This document shows, piece after piece, positions 31,702 to 39,221 of a stretch of DNA of 64,000 nt. Origin of the DNA: JANQFV01 sp964468185 (lineage in GTDB: Bacteria > Planctomycetota > Phycisphaerae > UBA1845 > Fen-1342); contig CAYXTR010000006.1 of assembly GCA_964468185.1 (NCBI GenBank), positions 100,985 to 164,984 of the forward strand, given 5' to 3'. Both the position numbers and the translations under genes were made by a program. The first letter of the stretch is position 1. Every line of letters begins with the position of its first letter. The notes beneath the pieces are model-generated. The model was not told the origin of the DNA. It did not search any database and worked only from the letters and a program-made list of their open reading frames with translations.

Positions 31702-31724
31702 CACCGGTGACAAACCGGTGCCAC
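31702..31724 (+). repeat. GTGCCAC-type dispersed palindrome
   Basis: CACCGGTGACAAACCGGTG followed by CCAC. Related units, each an imperfect palindrome next to GTGCCAC, lie at 24,972-24,994, 26,539-26,563, 33,690-33,702, 34,090-34,103, 35,370-35,388 and, in the chromosome, 63,742-63,765. Confidence 0.6.
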
Positions 31725-32044
31725 AAGGAGCGGCGAGCGGGGGGCTGGGGGTGTTCGGGCCGTAAAGGGGGGATAGCCAGCCCACCGCGCGCGCCGCGCC
31801 GACACCGGCCGGCGGCCGATGTCACAGGTGTGGTTTGGGCAATTGGCGGTTGCCCGCCGCGGGAGAGCGTCCCGCCACGCTGCGGCGCCACCTGGGCCGC
31901 AATATCGGACTGGCCGGCATTTGCCGGGTTGCATGACTGGTGTTCACGGTGGATACTTAGCGTGTGCACGGAGGCACCTCGTAGATAAGACGGGTCCAAG
32001 GGGCCGCGGGACCAAGGGGTCCAGGGCAGCCGGCGAACCGTCAA

Positions 32045-32239
32045 CTAACCCGCGGCACGGCCGCCATCCTGATCAAGCTCGACGGTGAGCAGCTCCTGCA
32101 GGCGCTGCGCGCCCAGCGCAAGCAGCCGGCGAATGAGCACGTGGCGCTGCAGCCCGGTGCGTCGTTCCAGCTCGACCAGGGTCAGCAAGTCGTCTCGCCG
32201 AATGCGAGTGGTCGTGATGTGGTCCTTTCGTGCTCGCAT
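32045..32239 (-). CDS. Small ribbon-helix-helix-like protein (64 aa)
   Basis: The protein reads as a basic strand followed by two helices: TTTRIRRDDLLTLVELERRT, then GLQRHVLIRRLLALGAQRL. This is compatible with a CopG/Arc-like DNA-binding fold. It lies alone, leftward, facing the rightward arm, so it could control the divergent transcript starting at 32,352. There is no strong ribosome binding site, so the start (ATG chosen over a TTG two codons earlier) is not certain. Confidence 0.5.
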   Translation of the reverse strand: MRARKDHITTTRIRRDDLLTLVELERRTGLQRHVLIRRLLALGAQRLQELLTVELDQDGGRAAG

Positions 32240-32351
32240 GAGCAAGAGCGCGGCGAACCGCCCCGCCCCCGTTCGGCGGCACCTATCTTCGCAGATCGTG
32301 GGCGCGGGCTCAAATTTGGGTTAGGATTTTCTGCGGGAGGTGGCGTGTCAC

Positions 32352-32918
32352 ATGGGTGCAATTGCGAAACGCACCGGGGATGATGCTGACTTGGTGAAGT
32401 TCGAGGCGTGGCGCAAGAAGGAGCGCCGCCGCCGGCGGGTCGTTGCCGTGCTGATCATTTCGTTACTCGGAAACGTCGGGTTGGGGGCGTTGTACTGGCG
32501 CGCTGCGGCACGCGTGCGCGAGCTCGATGGTGTGTTGAGCCGCGTGGCGATCCTGCTGCAAGCTGCCAACGCGGAAGCGTTCGCGAGCGATGCTCCCGGC
32601 AGTCTGGACGCGCCAGCGGGCGCCGCCCCGCTCGACGTCCTCACGGTGACGGAGTTGCGCTGTAAGAACATGGCCGGCAACCAGATGCTAGGACGGATAT
32701 CGTGGTCGGCTGAGATTCAGAATACGAGCATGTTCGATCAGACCTGCAAGATCACGGTTTGGCTCCTCGACGAAGCAGGGTTCGTGATCGAAACAGACTA
32801 TGAGTACGGCATCGTCGTCACGGGCCACGGCACCGCGACGGTGCGCGGTAGCGTGTTGACGACGCCGTCCAGCGCCAGCTCGGTCGTGGGCTGCGAATGT
32901 AGGCTGGAGTGGGACTGA
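32352..32918 (+). CDS. Membrane-anchored exported protein (188 aa)
   Basis: A basic N-terminus (WRKKERRRRRVVAVLIISLL) leads into one membrane segment. A short linker follows, and then a beta-rich domain: RISWSAEIQNTSMFDQTCKI, then TVWLLDEAGFVIETDYEYG. The pattern resembles FxLYD/DUF3426-type immunoglobulin-like domains, which are of unknown function. GGGAGG lies 11 bases upstream of the ATG and a GTG four codons earlier is also possible. It starts the rightward arm and is followed 13 bases later by another anchored protein. Confidence 0.65.
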   Translation: MGAIAKRTGDDADLVKFEAWRKKERRRRRVVAVLIISLLGNVGLGALYWRAAARVRELDGVLSRVAILLQAANAEAFASDAPGSLDAPAGAAPLDVLTVTELRCKNMAGNQMLGRISWSAEIQNTSMFDQTCKITVWLLDEAGFVIETDYEYGIVVTGHGTATVRGSVLTTPSSASSVVGCECRLEWD

Positions 32919-32931
32919 TGGGAGGTGAGGC

Positions 32932-33648
32932 ATGGATGCGAAAATGCAACGGATGTTGCTGGCGGGGGGGCTGCTGTGCTCGGCCGTGATCAATGTGCTC
33001 TGCCTCTGGCAGCTCGGCGTTACGCAGGCCCGCGATCGCGCGCTACAGGCCGCAATGGGGCGCGTGGCTGAGTCCGGCGTACCAGCACAACCCGCGCCTG
33101 CGCCGGGCGGCACTGCGGCTGAGTCGGTGACTGGCCCGACGATTGCGCAACTGGCGGCGCGGGCCGCTAGCGCAGCGCGCAGCGCGGCAGAAACCGCGTA
33201 CCTCAAGGGTCTGGCGGCGGGAGTGCCGCTGCTGTGTGGCGAGCCGTGTGCCGGGCTGAGCCGTGAGCTGGCGCAGCAACTGGACGCGCCCCGGCGCGAG
33301 CAATGGCTGGCCGCTGCACTGCGCTGGGCGCTGGATCCGCCAGCCGACCGGCTGGAGCGGCTGCACAAGGCCGGGTTGCGCTACACGGATCTGCGGGGAC
33401 ACGACAAGCAGAGCGTATGCGAGCTGGCGTACAACCTGTCCGGCGACCCCGACACGCGGCTGGCGGCGCGCGACGGCTGGGACAGGCAGGCGGATGCGCG
33501 CTTCGCGGATGAGATCACGCTGTGGGTGCGGGGACTCGTCGATCCACGGATGTCGGGGCCCAATCCGCGGCCGGTGCGGGCGCGCATGGCGAACTGGGCG
33601 TGGCGACTGGAACGGGTCGAGACGACGCGGGGCCGGCCCGTGCGGTGA
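32932..33648 (+). CDS. Membrane-anchored protein of unknown function (238 aa)
   Basis: The N-terminus MDAKMQRMLLAGGLLCSAVI has one membrane segment. The rest is Ala/Arg-rich and helical, with a Cys pair (LLCGEPCAGL) and a C-terminal globular part including LRYTDLRGHDKQSVCELAYN. GGAGG precedes the ATG. Together with the preceding gene it may form a periplasm-facing complex. I recognise no family. An inverted repeat follows its stop codon. Confidence 0.65.
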   Translation: MDAKMQRMLLAGGLLCSAVINVLCLWQLGVTQARDRALQAAMGRVAESGVPAQPAPAPGGTAAESVTGPTIAQLAARAASAARSAAETAYLKGLAAGVPLLCGEPCAGLSRELAQQLDAPRREQWLAAALRWALDPPADRLERLHKAGLRYTDLRGHDKQSVCELAYNLSGDPDTRLAARDGWDRQADARFADEITLWVRGLVDPRMSGPNPRPVRARMANWAWRLERVETTRGRPVR

Positions 33649-33658
33649 CAAGCAGCGG

Positions 33659-33722
33659 TTGAGCGCCGCCAGGCGCAGCGGAGCGCACTACCGGTGCCAC
33701 AGGGCGCTGCGTCAGCGCTCAA
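33659..33722. repeat. Inverted repeat after the 238-aa gene
   Basis: TTGAGCGC at 33,659-33,666 pairs with GCGCTCAA at 33,715-33,722, and the inner CGCAGCG with CGCTGCG. The loop carries ACCGGTGCCACAGG, of the dispersed GTGCCAC type. It may terminate the preceding transcript. Confidence 0.55.
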
Positions 33723-33748
33723 GGGATCAAAAGATCAGGATATGGGGG

Positions 33749-33775
33749 TTGACGGGGCGGCGCGGGTCAGATAAT
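33749..33775 (+). promoter_or_regulatory. Candidate promoter for the lipoprotein genes
   Basis: TTGACG, 15 bases, GATAAT, in a GC-rich spacer, about 50 bases before the lipoprotein ATG. Spacing is 2 bases short of ideal, so it is a moderate candidate. Confidence 0.4.
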
Positions 33776-33826
33776 GTGCGCGGCGCAATTGGCAATTGCT
33801 CGTACTGATGGCAAGGAGGCCGTCGG

Positions 33827-34159
33827 ATGCGGGCACACATGGATGGCATCACGCCGCTGGCCCGACTGCTGGTCGGGATCACTCTCTTATTGCTGCTGGT
33901 TTTGCTGCCGCTCGGCTGCGCGGACGCCGAAAGCGCCCAGGTCACGCTCGACCGGCTCGAACGCGGCGGGGCCCGCGGACACCTCATTCTGACCGCCGGC
34001 GGACCGCCCGGCGTGGGGGCCAGCAACCACTTCTACCTCGGGACACCGTCGGCCACGCTGGCGTTCGATGGGGACATCGACTTCTCGAAAACCGGTGCCA
34101 CAGGCAAGACCAGAGGAGCACACGGATGTGCGGATGGTACTTCGAATTCTGCTCACTGA
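33827..34159 (+). CDS. Lipoprotein (110 aa)
   Basis: A classic lipoprotein signal peptide runs LVGITLLLLLVLLPLGCADA, with LPLGC as lipobox, so the mature protein would start at Cys 31. The mature part is short and includes LDRLERGGARGHLILTAGGP and a C-terminus that runs through a GTGCCAC-type repeat, so the end may have been altered by repeat insertion. AAGGAGG stands 7 bases before the ATG. Its last 33 bases overlap a 22-aa frame. Confidence 0.68.
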   Translation: MRAHMDGITPLARLLVGITLLLLLVLLPLGCADAESAQVTLDRLERGGARGHLILTAGGPPGVGASNHFYLGTPSATLAFDGDIDFSKTGATGKTRGAHGCADGTSNSAH

Positions 34160-34194
34160 TTGCCGAACTGGTGACGTTCGGCGTGGAGGGCTAG
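34126..34194 (+). CDS. 22-aa microprotein
   Basis: The frame encodes MCGWYFEFCSLIAELVTFGV plus EG, a hydrophobic helix with two Cys. AGAGGAG lies upstream at good spacing. It overlaps the end of the lipoprotein gene and ends 2 bases before the dockerin gene, so it may couple their translation. Confidence 0.4.
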   Translation: MCGWYFEFCSLIAELVTFGVEG

Positions 34195-34196
34195 GC

Positions 34197-35162
34197 ATGC
34201 GTGGGAACGTGGGAACGTGGGAACGTGGGCACGTCAGGGCGCGGAACGCGGCGTCTGTGGTGTGGGGGACGGTGCTGGTGCTCGTCGTGCTGCTGCTGCT
34301 GTGGGCGCAGCCGGCGGCGGCCGACTGTCAGTATCACACGACCGTCGATTTCCCGGACATCGAGCTGTGCACGGTTGCGCCACCGGCCGTGACGCACGCC
34401 GGCGACGGGACACTGTTCGACGTGGACGTGTACGCGATCGTACTCAACCTGGGGAGCGGGCACGGGTACATACCCGCGCCTCTGCGCATCCCGAGCGTCA
34501 ACTACGGGTGGCGCTGGGTCGCCGCGGACGACGGGTCGGAAAGCTACGCGATCGAGCCCGTCTGCATCGCGGCCGGCGACGAGCTGGACGCAGCCGGGCT
34601 GTGTCTCCAGTTCGGCTACGACGTGGTCGAGCCGTGCGGCGACACGAGCGGCCTGCCGTGGTGCCTGCCGCCGTGGGACTGGGACTGCCGGACACGCCTG
34701 TACTGGACGCTCGGCAACGGGCACGACTACACGGACGGCTGCACGGGTGACGTGCTGCTGGCAGATGTCGGCGACGTGATCCACGTGGCGACGGTGACGT
34801 TCCGGACGACGGGCTACGAGGTGGGGCCGATCGAGCTGTGGCCGCGGATCGAGTACGGGCCGAATTTCGTGTGGGTGTGGCAGGATCATCCGAGCGGGGG
34901 CTGCTCGTGGATCGACGCCGACGTGTGCGGGTGGGACTACTGGGGCGTGCCGATCGAGATTGTCACGCACCCCGTGACTGGACCCGGCGACATGAACTGT
35001 GACGGGGCGGTGAACATGGACGATGTGCCGCTGTTCGCGCAGGCGTTCGGGTACCCCGGCGGGGCCGGCTGGCCGCACTGCGACTGGTGGCGGGCCGACT
35101 GCGATCAGGACGGCGATGTGGACTATGACGACGTGCCGGCGTTCGTCGCCCGGCTGGAGTAG
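34197..35162 (+). CDS. Exported protein with dockerin-type EF-hand C-terminus (321 aa)
   Basis: A signal or anchor segment (SVVWGTVLVLVVLLLLWAQP) is followed by AAADCQYHTTVDFPD and a beta-rich extracellular domain of about 210 residues, rich in Cys, Trp and Asp. The C-terminal 55 residues are a dockerin I-like pair of calcium loops: GDMNCDGAVNMDDVPLFAQA and DCDQDGDVDYDDVPAFVARL. Such C-termini are common on planctomycete secreted proteins; their partners are unknown there. A 9-base repeat (GTGGGAACG, three exact copies plus a variant, 34,201-34,236) codes part of the N-terminus. Its presence on a Mu-like element is unexpected and suggests a cargo or surface role. Confidence 0.78.
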   Translation: MRGNVGTWERGHVRARNAASVVWGTVLVLVVLLLLWAQPAAADCQYHTTVDFPDIELCTVAPPAVTHAGDGTLFDVDVYAIVLNLGSGHGYIPAPLRIPSVNYGWRWVAADDGSESYAIEPVCIAAGDELDAAGLCLQFGYDVVEPCGDTSGLPWCLPPWDWDCRTRLYWTLGNGHDYTDGCTGDVLLADVGDVIHVATVTFRTTGYEVGPIELWPRIEYGPNFVWVWQDHPSGGCSWIDADVCGWDYWGVPIEIVTHPVTGPGDMNCDGAVNMDDVPLFAQAFGYPGGAGWPHCDWWRADCDQDGDVDYDDVPAFVARLE

Positions 35163-35200
35163 ACGTGCACGGGAAACACCCTCACGCACAGGAGCGCCGG

Positions 35201-35300
35201 NNNNNNNNNNNNNNNNNNNNNNNNNNNNNNNNNNNNNNNNNNNNNNNNNNNNNNNNNNNNNNNNNNNNNNNNNNNNNNNNNNNNNNNNNNNNNNNNNNNN
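35201..35300. other. Assembly gap (100 Ns)
   Basis: A placeholder of exactly 100 unknown bases. The sequence left of it ends AGGAGCGCCGG and the sequence right of it begins GCGCCGGCAATGG, so the two sides share GCGCCGG. The true gap could be nil, with the sides overlapping by 7 bases, or could hide sequence of any length. Confidence 0.99.
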
Positions 35301-35309
35301 GCGCCGGCA

Positions 35310-35471
35310 ATGGTTGCTGCGCTGCTGGCGTTGCTGGGGGGCTGCACACTGCATCTGCATTACCACGCGCACCGGTTGCAAACCGGTGGGGCAGAGCGCG
35401 AGCCAGACGTGCTGACGGACGGGCAGTCCGCGGCGCTCGACGAGCTGTGGAGGTCGGCGGATGAAGAGTAA
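35310..35471 (+). CDS. Short lipoprotein (53 aa), possible o-spanin-like lysis protein
   Basis: The protein begins MVAALLALLGGCTLHLHYHA, a lipoprotein signal with LLGGC as lipobox, and a mature part of about 42 residues. If the gap has zero length, AGGAG would stand about 9 bases upstream of this ATG. If it is real, the gene could start earlier. The small size, and 11-base overlap with the following membrane-protein gene, recall Rz1-type outer-membrane spanins. That role is inference. Confidence 0.6.
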   Translation: MVAALLALLGGCTLHLHYHAHRLQTGGAEREPDVLTDGQSAALDELWRSADEE

Positions 35472-35721
35472 CGGACCCGACGGGTGGCGCTGGTGGCTGT
35501 GGCCGCTGCGGAGCCGCAAGGTGCAGGTGGCCGTGACGACGCTCATCGTCGCCTGGGGCGGACACGCGGGCTGGGCGCTCGACGCCGAACTGGTCGCGAC
35601 CATCGTCGCGGTCGGCGTGTCGATCATCCTCGGCATCGCCATCGAGGACGCCGGTGAGAAGAGCCGGCCGGGCAGCGCGACCGACTGGTTCAAGCTCGGG
35701 GACTTCAACGGGAAGCCATAA
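35461..35721 (+). CDS. Small membrane protein, holin-like (86 aa)
   Basis: The protein has two membrane segments: VQVAVTTLIVAWGGHAGWAL and LVATIVAVGVSIILGIAIED, with a basic N-terminus and a charged C-terminus. This is the general build of a class II holin. It sits between a short lipoprotein and a small helical protein, which would make a holin-spanin cassette. No endolysin was seen next to it. It may equally be another small phage membrane protein. Confidence 0.6.
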   Translation: MKSNGPDGWRWWLWPLRSRKVQVAVTTLIVAWGGHAGWALDAELVATIVAVGVSIILGIAIEDAGEKSRPGSATDWFKLGDFNGKP

Positions 35722-35979
35722 ATGCAGCAGTCAGCAGGCGACAACGTGGACACCCGGACGCCGCTGCCGGCGGCGGTCGAGGCGTTCGTGGCGGGGCTGA
35801 TCGCGGCCGCCGCGGCGAACCATGCCGACGGCGAGACCGGCGAGACGATCCGGCGGCTGGAAGGCGACCTCGTCCGCCAGCAGCGGGAGCTCGCCTGCTG
35901 CCGTCGCCGGCACGGGGTGCGCTTCAGCCTGGCGGACCACATGGGGAACGTGAGCCTGGGGATCCGGAACGACAAGTGA
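35722..35979 (+). CDS. Small helical protein (85 aa)
   Basis: A central coiled coil (ETGETIRRLEGDLVRQQREL) is preceded by an Ala-rich helix (AVEAFVAGLIAAAAANHADG) and followed by a basic Cys pair. It begins right at the stop codon of the holin-like gene (TAAATG). An inner-membrane spanin role is possible but it has no clear membrane segment. Unknown function. Confidence 0.55.
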   Translation: MQQSAGDNVDTRTPLPAAVEAFVAGLIAAAAANHADGETGETIRRLEGDLVRQQRELACCRRRHGVRFSLADHMGNVSLGIRNDK

Positions 35980-36020
35980 ACTGCCAAGGTGAACCAGGCC
36001 CTGCAACACCGGAGGCAGGC

Positions 36021-36410
36021 GTGAGCCCAAGCGACATGAAAGAGGCGCTCGAGAAGCTGGTCGGGCCGATCGGCGTGTCCGGGGTGATGTTTCGTCCGCC
36101 GGGTGTGGACTGGAAGGCCCAGCGGGTGCTGGGGCGCGACGGGCGACTGGTTATCTGGCGCGCTCAACTGGCGGCGGAGTCTGACGCCAACCTGAACACA
36201 GTCGAATCCCGCATCGAAGCCTATTTGAACGATGGTCGAGCCTACGCGCTAACTGATGGCTTTGGACGCTCGACGAGCTATGCGGTCCTGAGACGTAACG
36301 GCACGCGGCGCGACGGGCGGCGCATCACGACGACATCCGGGAAGGTCCTGCAGCGCTGGACGCTGACGTTTGACGTGCTGTGGCCGCAGGTGGGGGCGAC
36401 GTCACTATGA
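36021..36410 (+). CDS. Hypothetical phage protein (129 aa)
   Basis: The protein has an N-terminal helix (SPSDMKEALEKLVGPIGVSG) and a beta-rich body with WKAQRVLGRDGRLVIWRAQL and VLQRWTLTFDVLWPQVG. The composition suggests a small virion or tail-tube-associated protein. The GTG start has GGAGG 5 bases upstream; an earlier GTG overlapping the previous stop codon is also open. Its stop overlaps the next gene (ATGA), and the fixed order with the large tail-like protein supports a structural role. Confidence 0.6.
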   Translation: MSPSDMKEALEKLVGPIGVSGVMFRPPGVDWKAQRVLGRDGRLVIWRAQLAAESDANLNTVESRIEAYLNDGRAYALTDGFGRSTSYAVLRRNGTRRDGRRITTTSGKVLQRWTLTFDVLWPQVGATSL

Positions 36411-38824
36411 TCCGACTCGGCGAACCAGGCACAGCACTGGCCGGACAACTCGAGCAGCCGGTAGTGGAGATCGAGACCGGTCCGCTCACGCATCTGTTCG
36501 AGCCGGCGCCCGGTCTGATCGCTGACGGCTTCGAGATCAACCGCACGGCGAACGACGTCATGCCGACGGCGGCGCTCCGGCTGAATGTCGCCGAGAACTA
36601 CGAGATCGTCCCGGACGGCACGAGCCGGTTGAAGGATTGGCAGGTCCGCGGCCTGGCCGGCCTGGCACTCAATGCCCATGACTACGTGATGGGCGCGAAG
36701 CGCATTCGCATCCGCACGTTGCGCGGCAACCCGCTCGACGACTGGCTGCTCTTCGAGGGCTTCGCCCAGAAACTCGAGCTCGGTTGGAGCGGATCGCAGA
36801 CCGCCAGCGGGCGTTGGGCCACGGCGTTCCTGGTCGGCACGTATGCAGCGGCAGACCTGGAGCCCTCACAGTTCATGTGGGGGCAGTGGCGCCGCACGCG
36901 TGCCGCGTTCCTGGAGGGCCTCAGCGAAGATCTGGGCCGCGAATGTTGCCGGGTGGGCGTGCCGCTCGTGTTCAATCCAGGTGGGCGGGCGAATTGCGAT
37001 CCGGATCCGCTCGAGTTCGACGATGGCACTAAGGTCTACATCTTCACCGACCCGGATAATGCGCGTGCTGTCCCGTGGACGGTGGCGAAGATGCTGCGGT
37101 ACATTCAGTGGGCGGCCGTGGAACCGGCGCCGCCATACTCTCTCCAAGCGGACCGGTACGACGTGCTCTACAACTCGCTGGACCACGGCCTGACGGATCC
37201 GGGCGTGATGTGGACCTCATACGGGCTCCAGCACGCGAACCTCGACGAGATCCTGGCTGCCGACCTGGAGGGTAGCGTCACCCTGCTGGAGTCGGCCCCG
37301 AACAATGCGGACGGCGGGGCTGGAATCGCCGCGCTGCTGCGCGCGTATCCCGACATCGCGATGGAGGGGTTCTCGGTCGCGGAGTGCTTTGCGTTCCTCG
37401 CTGATCGGGCCGGCATGCTCATCGATTCCTGGAGTGAGTTTGACTTGGCCGGCCAATCGGTCACGAAGGTCAAGTTCGCGGTGCGTGGGCATCGCTGGGC
37501 GGACGAGGATGTCGAGGGTCCGCCGGACGCGCCGGGCAGTATGACCCGCGGCGTCTACCTGTACATTCCGGCCGATCGTCGGCAGGAGGATCCGGCAGAG
37601 TTCCCGACGGAGGCGAAGCTGCTGGCCGAGGGCTGTGCGACCGAGGGCCGCATCATGCTCGATGACTCCAGTGTGCGCGGCTCTGTCGTGGTGCTTGGTG
37701 AGACGGCCCAGCATGAGATGACCGTCGAGCTCAAGCCCGGCTGGACGCCGGACGCATGGTGGGACATTAACCACGACGACGACGATGAAGTCGAGGCCGC
37801 AATTGAGCGGCTGGACACGGACGAGTGGGCCAATCGATACGTCACCAGCACGCCATCGTCCACCAATATGCAATATCGGCACGTCGGCCGACTGTGGGTG
37901 CTGAATGAGGACGGCGCGTTCAGGGCCGCCGCCTGCCAGCGTACATACGGCCCCTGGTCATCGTCGGAGGCCTGGGAGCCCTACGATTTCCGCAACGTGG
38001 CCGGGGTCAACGAGCTCACATTCCGCGGCGATGCCGGCTGGAGCGTGCGTCGCCGCCGGTTTCTTCCGACCCGCGCGACCAATGCAGACGCACCCGACAG
38101 TGTCGACGCAGCCGATGAGTTCGGCATCATGGTCGAGATCAGCTTTGACGGCGGGTCGTCTTGGATGCGGTACGTCGTCAACGTGACCAACGAGCCCACG
38201 CGGTGTGCTATTACGTTCCCGGAGGCCGACCTCCGCGCGTTCGAGGACGGAGATGGCGAGTCGTTCGCGACAGCGTACTTGCGCGGCAACCTGCGGGTGC
38301 GCGTGACCGCCAACGTCGAATCCGACGATCGGATGTATGGCTTCGAGCCGCCACCAGAAGATGGGGCCCCGGTGGTGTTTGCCGAACTGCTCGATCGCCA
38401 GGAGCGGCTCGCACGCCGCTTGCGCGGGTCGGCGGATTCAGCGCTGTGGGCTGCCTATAACTTTCACTATCCGGGATCACGTGACGACCAGCAGGAGGCG
38501 GACGCGATCGCCAGGCGAGTGCTGGCGGAACTGCGAGATCGCAGGTCGCCCGGGCAGGTCACGATACCGTTCCTGCTGCGTGATGACGACACCGCGCCTT
38601 GGCCGAACTACCGCATTGGCGACGAGATCCTGGGCGTCCGCACCGGCGACGCGGACACGTCGTTCCTGGTGGGTGGATCCTGGAATGACCAGGTCGGCCG
38701 TGCGCCACGCATCACGGCCATCAACTACCGGTATTCGCGGTCGCCGGCGGAGGTCGCGACGATCCTGCAGATCGATGATGAGATCTATTCAGACGTTCAG
38801 GAGGGGAGCCCCGGCTATGCGTAG
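36407..38824 (+). CDS. Large tail/baseplate-like protein (805 aa)
   Basis: I cannot name a family with certainty. The N-terminal 150 residues are beta-rich with DWQVRGLAGLALNAHDYVMG and RIRIRTLRGNPLDDWLLFEG. The middle has many Trp and Asp residues. The C-terminal 100 residues read PNYRIGDEILGVRTGDADTS then RAPRITAINYRYSRSPAEVA, a pattern seen in phage tail hub and late-control-type proteins, where a GDxI element is followed by a final strand pair. A virion tail hub or baseplate function is therefore the best inference. It is the largest gene of the right arm and overlaps both neighbours by 4-8 bases. Confidence 0.55.
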   Translation: MIRLGEPGTALAGQLEQPVVEIETGPLTHLFEPAPGLIADGFEINRTANDVMPTAALRLNVAENYEIVPDGTSRLKDWQVRGLAGLALNAHDYVMGAKRIRIRTLRGNPLDDWLLFEGFAQKLELGWSGSQTASGRWATAFLVGTYAAADLEPSQFMWGQWRRTRAAFLEGLSEDLGRECCRVGVPLVFNPGGRANCDPDPLEFDDGTKVYIFTDPDNARAVPWTVAKMLRYIQWAAVEPAPPYSLQADRYDVLYNSLDHGLTDPGVMWTSYGLQHANLDEILAADLEGSVTLLESAPNNADGGAGIAALLRAYPDIAMEGFSVAECFAFLADRAGMLIDSWSEFDLAGQSVTKVKFAVRGHRWADEDVEGPPDAPGSMTRGVYLYIPADRRQEDPAEFPTEAKLLAEGCATEGRIMLDDSSVRGSVVVLGETAQHEMTVELKPGWTPDAWWDINHDDDDEVEAAIERLDTDEWANRYVTSTPSSTNMQYRHVGRLWVLNEDGAFRAAACQRTYGPWSSSEAWEPYDFRNVAGVNELTFRGDAGWSVRRRRFLPTRATNADAPDSVDAADEFGIMVEISFDGGSSWMRYVVNVTNEPTRCAITFPEADLRAFEDGDGESFATAYLRGNLRVRVTANVESDDRMYGFEPPPEDGAPVVFAELLDRQERLARRLRGSADSALWAAYNFHYPGSRDDQQEADAIARRVLAELRDRRSPGQVTIPFLLRDDDTAPWPNYRIGDEILGVRTGDADTSFLVGGSWNDQVGRAPRITAINYRYSRSPAEVATILQIDDEIYSDVQEGSPGYA

Positions 38825-39221
38825 CGTGAGGAGACTCGAGGATGCCGCGCAGGTGGTGGCACGCCGCATTAGGCCTGTTGCGCGGGAGTTTCTGGAATCT
38901 GGGGTGAGTGCGGCGGGAGCATCGCCCGTAAGCCAGATTTCGTACTGCTACGTGTCATCGGCTTACAAAGATGGAGGAGAGTTCTGGGTGAGTGGCTACT
39001 TGATGCAGCATAGTGGCGCGTTGGAGCCGGACCTCGACAGCCCCATCGACGTGTTGTGCCGTGCATACGGGACTGGCGTGAGCGACATGCCATGGGAGGA
39101 GGTCGTCCCCTACTACCAGGAGGGCGACATCATTCGCGTCACCAAGCCATCGCCGCAATATGATGACCAGCCGTGGGAGGCCGTTGACGGCCTGATCGGT
39201 ACGTGTGAGAGTGGCGCATGA
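38817..39221 (+). CDS. Hypothetical virion-associated protein (134 aa)
   Basis: A basic N-terminal helix (RSVRRLEDAAQVVARRIRPV) is followed by a beta-rich domain (SQISYCYVSSAYKDGGEFWV). GGAGGGGAG precedes the ATG. It overlaps the tail-like gene by 8 bases and the next gene by 4 bases, so the three are one translation unit. No family is recognised. Confidence 0.6.
   Translation: MRSVRRLEDAAQVVARRIRPVAREFLESGVSAAGASPVSQISYCYVSSAYKDGGEFWVSGYLMQHSGALEPDLDSPIDVLCRAYGTGVSDMPWEEVVPYYQEGDIIRVTKPSPQYDDQPWEAVDGLIGTCESGA

Larger units (their letters stand above)
31453..32044. other. Long non-coding stretch of the element
   Basis: No open frame here has a ribosome binding site or protein-like composition. 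It holds a CGTGGCCAGGGGCGC segment also found at 27,585, the branched inverted-repeat structure at 31,592-31,668, and a GTGCCAC-type palindrome (CACCGGTGACAAACCGGTG, 31,702-31,720). It separates the leftward transposase transcript from a small leftward gene and the rightward arm, so it may act as a regulatory or replication region. Confidence 0.5.

Noticed and set aside
34191..36167. 658-codon frame on the minus strand spanning the N gap
   Set aside because: It runs through the unknown bases and is antisense to the dockerin, holin-like and other genes that have ribosome binding sites and recognisable features.
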